DNA of 64,000 bases from Cadophora sp. MPI-SDFR-AT-0126. Lineage: Eukaryota; Ascomycota; Leotiomycetes; Helotiales; Ploettnerulaceae. The stretch spans positions 434,001 through 498,000 of the forward strand of contig JAGMVK010000025.1 in NCBI GenBank assembly GCA_020747065.1. The letters are read 5' to 3'. Positions 56,024 through 64,000 of the stretch are shown one piece after another; position 1 is the stretch's first letter; every line of letters begins with the position of its first letter. Below the pieces are notes generated by a model. It was not told where the DNA came from, ran no database searches, and was given only the letters and a program-made list of their open reading frames with translations. The position numbers were made by a program, and so were the translations under genes.

Positions 56024-56529
56024 GCTTACTTCTCTACGTTGAGCAAAATCTTGGAGAAGGAATGGGAATCTAGGCGAAAAATGCGGGTGTGACTACAGAC
56101 TAAGAGTCTTTACAGAACTAGACATAGAGTGTTTGGGGTATAGAACAACATTAGATAAGGTTGAAATATAGAAATTAGAAACAAGGATTGACTGAATTCT
56201 GATAGCAAGGTGCCATAGTCTGCCATCGCAGTTGGGCTGCCGTCCAAGCAATTCTCGTGCTAAAATTTCAGTCACGACATATTCCAGAAGGCACCCACAA
56301 GTTCTTGCCAGTGTCGCGCTACACATCACTCAGAGAAGATAGACCCAAGAATTGATCGTCTAGATGGTGTCTCGAAATGGATTGTCAAGAGCCAATCGTT
56401 GTGCCGCTCACACATTGGCATTTCCCCAAGTATACGTCATCTGACAACAACAATCTATCGATGGGGGCGTGTCAAGAAATCATACCCTCTGTCGTTTTCA
56501 GAATATTCGAAATTTCCTCTATTCCCACA
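56024..56529. other. intergenic, kinase-like gene upstream region
   Basis: No gene seen. The kinase-like frame extends upstream with in-frame ATGs at 56377 and 56461, so the leader could be partly coding. Confidence 0.45.
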
Positions 56530-57828
56530 ATGACAACATTTGAACTCGATGACATTCAAAGGAAGACTGAGACCTGGCTTCAAGGCACGAGATATGCACC
56601 GAGGTCAATCATCCCTCTGTCTGGTGGAACTGTGAACTTCACTTTCCTGGTCCACCTGGAGGAGGCTCTCCAAGACGGTACAGACATTGTGGTTGTCAAA
56701 CACAGCGAGGACTTTGTGAGGCATACGCCATCATACAAAGTCTCATTGGCACGCACTGTAGGAGAATCCAATCTGATAATCTGATCTTCTATCTCTATGA
56801 GCAGTTCCGCCAGCTAATCGCCCAAAAGGTTGCAGAGCAACAATGCTTGCGAGATCTATCAGCTCTCTCGCCAAACTCTCAGGACTCTTCAACGGGTTCG
56901 ATATTCCAAATTCGCACGCCAAAATGTCTTCACTTCGATGAAACAGCAGGCATGCAAATTCACGAATATCTGCCCCATGGCGTCGACTTGAAAACTTACC
57001 TATTAGCGAGAGCCGCCCACCAGAACTCAGACCAGCTCGAGCCCCAATATTTTATGTTGGGACAAGCACTGGGATCGTGGGTCCGCCAGTTCCATGACCA
57101 GGCTTCACACTATCCGGAACTTGTCGAAGAAGTCGCTAAGAACAAAGAAGCACAGCAAGTGCAGCAGCTAGTCACTTACCAATTTGCTGTTGACCGAGTT
57201 CAAGATTTTCCAGCAATCCTGAGCGATGCATTGCCAGTTCTCGAAACGGTCCAGAAGCTCGCCGCTGATGAGCTGCAGACTGGATCGCTGCAGGTCATTC
57301 ATGGTGACCTTGGTCCTGCTAAGTGAGTAATCCCTCGCTTATGCACGAAGTCGTTCCTGAGGCAATTCCTAAACTCGTGTCAGGACATCTTTTACAGTTT
57401 CCTAACATAAACCTAGTATCCTTATTCCTGATTCGGACATCCAAGAAGATTCCAAGATTCCAGTCTTCGTGATCGACTGGGAGACAAGTCAACTAGGAAT
57501 CTCAAACATTGACACCGGCCAAATGATCGCAGATCTATACCGGCTTTGGCTCTGCAAGAACATCGAGGCGGCATTATGGATGTTGCGAGGTTTCTGCAGT
57601 GGTTATGGTGTGGTAAGCGAGGCCCATGCGTTCAGGACAGCCATCCATGCAGGTGTTCATTTGATATCTCGGGGCACGATCGATCGTCAAATGGGAACGA
57701 TGAATGAGCTTGAGGGTGTGGCGAGAGTAGGAAGAGATATCGTGCTCAACGAGCATCGGAAAAACAGAAGCTGGTTCGAGCATGGTGATTTGGCTTGTTT
57801 GTTCGATCAAATCGAGCGAGCAGATTAG
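56530..57828 (+). CDS. APH/choline-kinase-fold phosphotransferase
   Basis: Exons 56530-56757, 56805-57322 and 57417-57828 give 385 residues. The fold is the protein-kinase-like aminoglycoside phosphotransferase superfamily that phosphorylates small molecules. The N-lobe has PLSGGTVNFTFLV and VVKHSEDF, the equivalents of the nucleotide loop and the ATP-binding Lys. The C-lobe has IHGDLGPANILIP, assembled across intron 2 (catalytic Asp and the metal-binding Asn), and VIDWETSQLG, the second metal-binding Asp. Layout resembles methylthioribose-kinase-like fungal proteins, but the substrate cannot be assigned. I chose ATG 56530 because it lies just before conserved sequence; in-frame ATGs at 56377 and 56461 would add 51 or 23 residues without clear homology. 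There is no signal peptide, so it is probably cytosolic. Confidence 0.85.
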
Positions 57829-58335
57829 CTTTCTCGCAAAACGGGTTGTCAGAAACATTCTTTTTAGAACACGTACGCTGAATCTTTTCATGTTGAAATT
57901 CGGTGGAGATTGGGACCTTTCCTCATAATAAACTTTCAAGTCTTCACCGTGACGACCCAGCCATGTTTACTCTCGGTCCCCTGTTAGTCCTTAGTGATAC
58001 GAGTAGACTCGCTAAAATTTTGGGATAGCTTGATCCGAAAGACTGCGTTGGTAGTACTTCCTCTTATTGAATCTATCTCCCAATCATGAAATCGAACATG
58101 TTTACAAAATCTAAAGCCATAGAAAAAGTCCTCCAAAGGGGGCGGTTGATTAGCTAATCGGCGCTATTCCCCTTCAACCGACATGCATATATTACGTTGC
58201 GGCTGAAGGATCACGAGCCCGACATCAACCTCAGCTCAGCCGAGCAGGAGGGTGCCAACAATATCAACCACACAGCTTGTACGACCGAGAACATAAAAAG
58301 GACGTCTTTGGAGGCCGCATCTCCACTCATCCTCC
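57829..58335. other. intergenic, no gene seen
   Basis: Spacer and HET promoter. No convincing frame; ATATATTACG near 58187 is a weak TATA-like element about 150 bp before the HET start. Confidence 0.5.
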
Positions 58336-60333
58336 ATGGAGTCATTCAAAGGATCACACAAGTACAGACGGCTGCGAGGCTCTGACATTCGTATCGTTAA
58401 GTTTAAGCCTTGTCCAACCGACTCAGACAACGACGTTCGAATTGAGGGATACATATCACACGTTCCTCTTCAAAACTCTGATTTCTTCGCACTGTCATAC
58501 GTCTGGGGTGATGCAAGGGATACGATGACGATTACTTTGGATGGCCAAGACTTCCCTATCACCACCAATCTTTGGGCAGCGATTATGAGCTTGCGAAGTC
58601 GTTACGATCCTGAACGAAAGCAGCACGATGAGAATGTTCCTGAACTTTGGAATGAGACGATTGACGGCAATAGTGATGACTGGAAGGAACACGCAATATG
58701 TTGGTGGATTGATGCCATTTGCATTGACCAGACCGATACGAAGGAAAGATCGAGACAGGTGCCCAGGATGAGACAGTTGTATAGCACGGCTACGAGAGTT
58801 GTCGTCTGGTGGGGAGACGAATGGGGAGATGCAGCCTACCGAAAGTCTCAGCTTGATGTCAACTTGCTCTTCCAAGCGGCAGAGAAATTACATGACGCGG
58901 CCCCCTGGTCAACATCTCCCTGCCAATTCTCAGATACAAGTCAGGAGACGAGGATGAGACTACTTTTCGAGACACTTGATGCACCTGAAACTCTTATCGG
59001 ACCATTGGTGTTTGTCAACCGTGCTGGATGGGATTGGATGAACAGGGTGTGGACTCTCCAGGAAGCTGTGTTGCCTCGACAAGATCCCGCGCTGATCATG
59101 GGACTGAAGGTGACTGGACTCTGGACTCTTATGGAACTTCAAGAATGTGTCGCTGCTGCTTCCTTGCAGGGAAGATTCCAGGGTCATTTAATTGAGGGTG
59201 ACCAACAGGCACCGATCACTAGCATCTTGTATAATATGTATATGCTGTCTCTGAAGATATCCCGCAGACCGATGGGATTTCGGAGTGTTGCGCTCAGCGT
59301 CCGAGCAAAGATTTTTGGAGGCCTCTCTAACTGGGCTTTCTCTTTGAGAGCCAAATTAAGTTTCTCAGAGCGCCAATCTGCTGGCTTGTCGCAAAGCCTG
59401 ATTCATTTCGGTGAGGAGCTTCTTGATCGTCTATGTTCTTTCTCAGAAAGGGAAGCGACAATACCACACGACCGCATATACGGACTCCTGGGCTTGGTGG
59501 GCGTCCCACATCTGCCCACGTATCTGCAGCCGGATTACAATCGATCCTTCGCCGAGGTGTGTTTTGCTTACGTCAAATTCTTCATCAAAGCCAGCAACAC
59601 CCTACATGTCCTCTCCCTAGGCACAAGTCGATTCGAAGGCTACCCGTCATGGGTCTCCGACTTCAGCGAGAGTCACCTTCTAGACGGCGAGACTAGAGCG
59701 ACACTTGTCGTTCCCGTATTCTCGAGAGACGAAAGATGCATTTCTGTTCCAGGAGTAAGGCTGGGTGAGATCGTCGCTGTCTACCACATACACGAGGGGT
59801 ATTATGGGGATCTTGAAGACAACCCACGTGACGTCTTGGGCATGTTTCTAGAGTTTGCAAGGAAAATCATGATTCCAGCCTCGAGGATACGCGTCTGTGA
59901 TGTACAATTGATTCTGGAGGAGTGGGCGAGACTGAGCACAGCCTGCAGCGCATTCGGAGCCAGAGCATCGGATATCCTGACCTTGTCAGAATATATCGGC
60001 CAAGAACCTCCGTCGAAATGGCACCCGGAAGCTTTGGCTTCCGTCTCAGCTCTACGGAAATACTTTCGGGTTACAACACATGTATTGCTCAATAATGGGG
60101 TTATATGTTATTGGTCAAACGGCTCTTTTATGGTTCACGTTCGCAAACCTAACAAGGTGGGCGACTTCGTATACGAACTCAAAGGTACGACCCTTCCGAC
60201 CCTGTTGTGTGCACGCAATCAGGGCAATGGATTTGAGGTCACTGGAACTTGCCACTTGTTGACTCCGGAACATCAGCACTTCACTGAGGAGTACTTCCAA
60301 CAAAGACAATTAGAAACGATTAATCTCTATTGA
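58336..60333 (+). CDS. HET domain protein (heterokaryon incompatibility)
   Basis: Single exon, 665 residues from ATG 58336 (MESFKGSHKYRRLRGSDIRI). The three HET blocks are present: FFALSYVWGDARD, CWWIDAICIDQTDTKERSRQ with M..LY..A.RVVVWWG, and WDWMNRVWTLQEAVLPRQDP. An insertion of about 50 residues between the first two blocks (KQHDENVPELWNETIDGN) is longer than usual. The second half has the common HET-protein block DRIYGLLGLVGV, then PDYNRSFAEVCFAYVKFF. The gene resembles the HET gene at 22402 in layout but not closely in sequence, so they are not a recent duplication. It is convergent with the GMC gene, with 17 bp between the stop codons. No NLR or lipase-like domain is attached. Confidence 0.93.
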   Translation: MESFKGSHKYRRLRGSDIRIVKFKPCPTDSDNDVRIEGYISHVPLQNSDFFALSYVWGDARDTMTITLDGQDFPITTNLWAAIMSLRSRYDPERKQHDENVPELWNETIDGNSDDWKEHAICWWIDAICIDQTDTKERSRQVPRMRQLYSTATRVVVWWGDEWGDAAYRKSQLDVNLLFQAAEKLHDAAPWSTSPCQFSDTSQETRMRLLFETLDAPETLIGPLVFVNRAGWDWMNRVWTLQEAVLPRQDPALIMGLKVTGLWTLMELQECVAAASLQGRFQGHLIEGDQQAPITSILYNMYMLSLKISRRPMGFRSVALSVRAKIFGGLSNWAFSLRAKLSFSERQSAGLSQSLIHFGEELLDRLCSFSEREATIPHDRIYGLLGLVGVPHLPTYLQPDYNRSFAEVCFAYVKFFIKASNTLHVLSLGTSRFEGYPSWVSDFSESHLLDGETRATLVVPVFSRDERCISVPGVRLGEIVAVYHIHEGYYGDLEDNPRDVLGMFLEFARKIMIPASRIRVCDVQLILEEWARLSTACSAFGARASDILTLSEYIGQEPPSKWHPEALASVSALRKYFRVTTHVLLNNGVICYWSNGSFMVHVRKPNKVGDFVYELKGTTLPTLLCARNQGNGFEVTGTCHLLTPEHQHFTEEYFQQRQLETINLY

Positions 60334-60350
60334 AATTATTCAGTTAATCG

Positions 60351-62337
60351 CTACAATGATGCAAGGATGCCGGCAGCAATCTTCTCAGCAAGTACATAAA
60401 CAGTACTCTGCGGATGACCCGGGGGCAGCAACGCGAACGAACTCGCATCCACAACGCGAAGACCTGAAACGCCAAACACCTTCGCTTCGGCGTCAACAAC
60501 CGCGTCTGGATCAGATGCTCTGCCCATCTTACAAGTGCAAGCGGCGTGCCATACGGTCATCACAGTTTTCTGAATTGTGTCAAGAATCTGGGCATCTGTT
60601 TGAACAGCTGGACCTGGGAAGTACTCGCCTCCGATGAGCACGCTGGACATGGCTCTCGAAGCGAACGCTTGTCGCACTCGCTTGTACGCTGCGACAGCAA
60701 CAGCCTGGTCAGTGGGAGATGTAAGCCATTTTGGGTCGATGATGGGGAGATCGTCGGGATTGGCTGAAGCGAGGGTTACGGTCCCTCGAGACAGGGGTGC
60801 GACTATGGCTGCGAGAATAGTCGCATACTGTTGATTTTAGTTGCCATCCACGCAAATCTGGGGTTGAAAATACCTGGTATCCATCCTTAGGCTGTGTGAA
60901 TGGCAATGATGAGAAATTACCAATGTATCCCGGTCCAGAGAGATATTCAATCTCTGGCCAGTCAGCCGGAAACGTCGCTAGATTAGCTTTCGCCGCAGGT
61001 GAGAATCCGTCTTTGAGCGCAGCAGGAGTCTTCTCCCACGCAAGATAATCGCACACGGGATTCGTCAATGGCCCCTGCTTCAAGATGGAATAATCAACAG
61101 CGAGTTGTGAAGCGAGGTACCCGACATCGTTGGCCAAGCGAGTGAAGGTCTGAAGATTGACTCGAGAAGTTGGACCAAAAAAGACGTGATCCCACATGTT
61201 CTGTCCCACGCCTCTCAGATCGGAGAGGACCTGGATACCAAATTTCTGGAGGGCAGCAGCAGGTCCGATACCTGATAGCATGAGAAGCTGTGGACTTTGG
61301 AAGGCTCCTGCAGAGAGGATGACTTCTCTGCGAGCATTGATCGTGTACGTGATTCCATTTGATTTTACCTTGACTCCAGTTGCTTTCTTTCCGCTGTTGA
61401 AGAAAATCTTTTGCGCCGTGGTTGACGAATAGACCTTCAGGTTACTTCTTCCGGCAGCGGCGTTCAAGAATGATGTTTGCGAAGACTCGCGTGATTGATC
61501 CCCTGGGCTGATGGTAGAGGAACAGTATTGCGCCCCGAACAGAGATCCACTGTTGAAGTCCGTCGTGTCTGGAATTCCGATCTCATTTAGAGCTCCCTCG
61601 ATATAGCTAGAAAATGGTCCAGCATAATTCGCATATGACACTTCCAAAGGTCCACCCGTCGATGAGAATGCTGCTGCATTGTATTCCGCCGACGCATTGG
61701 CCGCTCGTTTCGGTCCAGGCGCAGCGAACTTCACGCTCTTCTGGAAATATGGGAACAGATTATCGAATGTGTATGAGTCGTCACCGACAGCATCCGCCCA
61801 TTGTTGATATGAATCCCTCGTTCCTCGCTGGTAGATCATAAAGTTCCGCGCGGATGTCCCACCTAGACATTTCCCTCGAGCATAATGTACCTTGCGATTA
61901 GCTGCTCCGACTTGGGGGACTGTGACAAAGTTCCAGTCGACGGCGGAATTGGTGTCTGCAGGGTCTGAGCCGCACCAGAAGACGTCTCCAGCTGGTGTGG
62001 AGCTGAAAATTGGGTTTGAGACCTTCAATATGTGTCAGTGAAAGGAGATTCCTGGAGATGGTGCCATCTCAGCAAGGCTTACCTGGTAAAGACTTCCAGC
62101 TTCAATGACTGCTACACTTATGCCTGGGTTCTCAGAAAGTCTCGATGCTATAGTGAGACCAGCCGTTCCGCCTCCAATAACAACGTAGTCGTATGTTGCA
62201 GACACACCAACCAAGCCAGCAAGCGAGCCGAGAAATCCATTCAATTGGCGCTTTTCCTCATTGTGTCCGGTAGGCGAAGAAACGACGAATTGGCAGAAAG
62301 AAGCTGTCAGCACAGTAAAAGTGATAAAAAGCTTCAT
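60351..62337 (-). CDS. secreted GMC oxidoreductase (aryl-alcohol/glucose oxidase type)
   Basis: Exons 62337-62083, 62022-60874 and 60827-60351 give 626 residues. GMC enzymes use FAD to oxidise alcohols or sugars and make H2O2 outside the cell. The start is a signal peptide of about 20 residues followed by a pro-segment with a KR site (residues 29-30). The FAD fold begins YDYVVIGGGTAGLTIASRLS. Signature 1 (CLGGTSARNFMIYQRG) and signature 2 (GAFQSPQLLMLSGIGP) are present. The catalytic pair is in TVWHAACTCKMG and PPGHPQSTVY (His606 by my count). A TATA-like TATATATTATA at 62410-62399 on the minus strand is about 65 bp before the start. Substrate cannot be set from sequence; several Asn-X-Ser/Thr sites fit secretion. 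Confidence 0.93.
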
Positions 62338-63897
62338 CTTGGCTGCTGAGGGGCCGTTCCGTGAGTGTTCCTTACAAGATTGGCAGTAGAAAGGGGGATA
62401 TAATATATAAACAAGCACCCGCTGACCTGCCGAGGGCTCGTAATTTATTCTAACCATGTGAAATCCCGTGTCGAGGAAACTATTGACGATCCGCTGAGCT
62501 AACACTACTCTTGTTCCTGAAAGCGTGCCTAGCTTCATGATCGTCAATGGGGTGGCGTTGGCTACCCCGCATAAAGTTTTGACGATCAGCCCTAGCGTTC
62601 ATCATCGCCGTCCGAACTGTCTTATTCTGGAGCTATTGGCCTCTCCTATCTTCATCGGAATTTGTCCAGACGTCTTCTTGTGATTCTGTTCGGTGGTAAT
62701 AAACAGTATAGAAGTTATTTGAATTCTGCAACATCTCATTGTTTACATACCTGCTCACAATCGAGCTCGGTTCGCTCCCAAAGAACATTGCCAAGGAACA
62801 ATAAGAACCGACTGAACGGCGTCAAAGACGATCTAAACTTTAAATTCGGAGATGGAGCATGGGCTACTGTACGCTTAGGCTTAATTACCTCTTCGGCATC
62901 AGGAGACATTTTAGACGTCTCTGTGCTCGATGCGGGGAGAAATCCTCAACGTTCAAGCCGATTGGTCACGGTGTTGATTGCGGAGAACTGTCCGCTCTGT
63001 TGCGCTGTGACTTGATTTCACACCAGAAGAAAAGGCTCACTGGCTTTACAAAGCTTCCGACTACTGCACACTCCAGAATCAAATTCACTAAGCCACAACT
63101 CTGGCTTAAGTCTGGAGAAAGATTAACTACGCACCGCTGGTCCTTTATCTTGTCCGCACCCCTGCATGTTCCACGAAGGGGGTAACAATACACCAAATCT
63201 TGAAAAGAACTGTGCTTACCCATCTGCAAGGCCATCTTCGCAGATCCCTGGTGCCGAGGAAAAGCCTACGATACACCGTAAGCTCTTCAAGAAGTCCGTC
63301 ACCGCCATCCAGAAGCCAGCACAGCATCCTCTAACGAGCCAAACTCGTTGATTCACATTGCGGGGATCAATTACCCTCCATAATTGAAACTGCTAAAGGA
63401 CATTATACGAACCAACTTCATTGGTCAATGTTTGATACTCATTCTTGCCGTCTGGGGCAGGCTTCATACACCTTTGACTCAAGATGTGGAATGTTGATGG
63501 AATCGGGTGGATGGACTGAGTCCGATGGTTGTATTACAAACAAAATCTCGTTCACAAGTTTGATATTAGGAGTTTATTCACTGCCAAAATAGTATGAGTA
63601 AGATTATTCTCTGAATAAAAGTGACGCATCAGACCGACCTTGTTGGCTGTTGATTGTTGGATTTAGGGCTAATTCAGCCTGGGTAAGAATCTCACGTATG
63701 AGGTGAGTTCGCTTGCATAAATATCAACATGTCAAAGAGAAAGACCCCCGGATAGGAAACAGACCAGAATGATCTCATATCACTTGCTGGCTCTTACTTT
63801 CCGCAAAGACATGAGAATAAGTCTTTGACCCTGACGGTGAAGTATTTTCTACCCCTCTCACACACAATAGTAGCAAACACGAGAAAACAAAAAGGCC
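62338..63897. other. intergenic, no gene seen
   Basis: About 1.5 kb beyond the GMC promoter. Frames at 62662-63015 and 62859-63185 have no domain and poor starts. The last 400 bases may be the promoter of a gene entering the right edge. Confidence 0.45.
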
Positions 63898-64000
63898 ATG
63901 ATGACTCTCTCCACCTTCGATTTCAATTCTACACTCCCAATGTCAAGAAAGACACCCTTCCTTGCCCTTAATCACTCATTCAGCCAAACTCTTCTCCCCC
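63898..64000 (+). CDS. possible 5' end of a gene running off the window
   Basis: Two adjacent ATGs (63898 and 63901) follow an A-rich leader with a purine at -3 (AAAGGCCATG). The frame MTLSTFDFNSTLPMSRKTPF is open to the last base. Pyrimidine-rich and A-rich blocks upstream look like a fungal 5' leader. Only 34 codons are visible, so no family can be named and it may be chance. Confidence 0.3.
   Translation, partial: MMTLSTFDFNSTLPMSRKTPFLALNHSFSQTLLP

Overview
The window is nuclear DNA of a filamentous ascomycete (Pezizomycotina). Helotiales/Leotiomycetes is my best guess from the mix of families, but it is not proven. The evidence is short GT-AG introns (about 44-81 nt) with CTAAC/CTGAC-like branch sites, a Zn2Cys6 regulator with a fungal middle domain, two HET-domain genes, a 2EXR protein, a DUF5672 protein, a tRNA-Glu with an anticodon-loop intron, and orthologues of SEC16, NEO1 and FAR11. 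I resolved splicing by hand. Every multi-exon model below keeps one open frame across all junctions unless stated otherwise.

Layout. 1-6.1 kb is gene-poor: a poly-C tract, a decayed tandem repeat, a small secreted protein, a 2EXR protein and a broken Gly/Met-rich gene. 6.2-17.2 kb holds two conserved housekeeping genes head to head, SEC16 (minus) and the P4-ATPase NEO1 (plus). 18.9-24.2 kb has a DUF5672 type II membrane protein, a single-pass membrane protein and a HET gene. 25-41 kb contains the two enzymes of mitochondrial proline catabolism, proline dehydrogenase (25.1 kb) and delta-1-pyrroline-5-carboxylate dehydrogenase (39.3 kb). Between them lie a flavin-reductase-like protein, an S1/P1 nuclease, an eight-exon Zn2Cys6 regulator, a membrane-anchored cupredoxin-like protein and a RidA/YjgF deaminase. 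41.7-45.7 kb holds an F-box-like gene with a probable frameshift and a divergent pair that together rebuild a split Ada alkylation response (Ada metal-binding/AraC protein plus O6-alkylguanine transferase). 46.2-50.0 kb holds tRNA-Glu(CTC) and the STRIPAK subunit gene FAR11/ham-2. 51-52.7 kb is a sugar-transporter pseudogene with three lesions. 55-62.3 kb is accessory: a DUF1275 membrane protein, an APH-like kinase, a second HET gene and a secreted GMC oxidoreductase.

How the genes may work together. PRODH makes P5C from proline and P5CDH oxidises its open form to glutamate. A regulator and an imine deaminase in the same interval suggest a loosened prn-type proline cluster. The Ada/AGT pair shares one 364-bp intergenic promoter region, which would suit co-induction by DNA methylation damage. 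The membrane proteins at 20.1 and 35.9 kb share an ectodomain and an intron position, so they look paralogous. I saw no CRISPR array, prophage or intact transposon.
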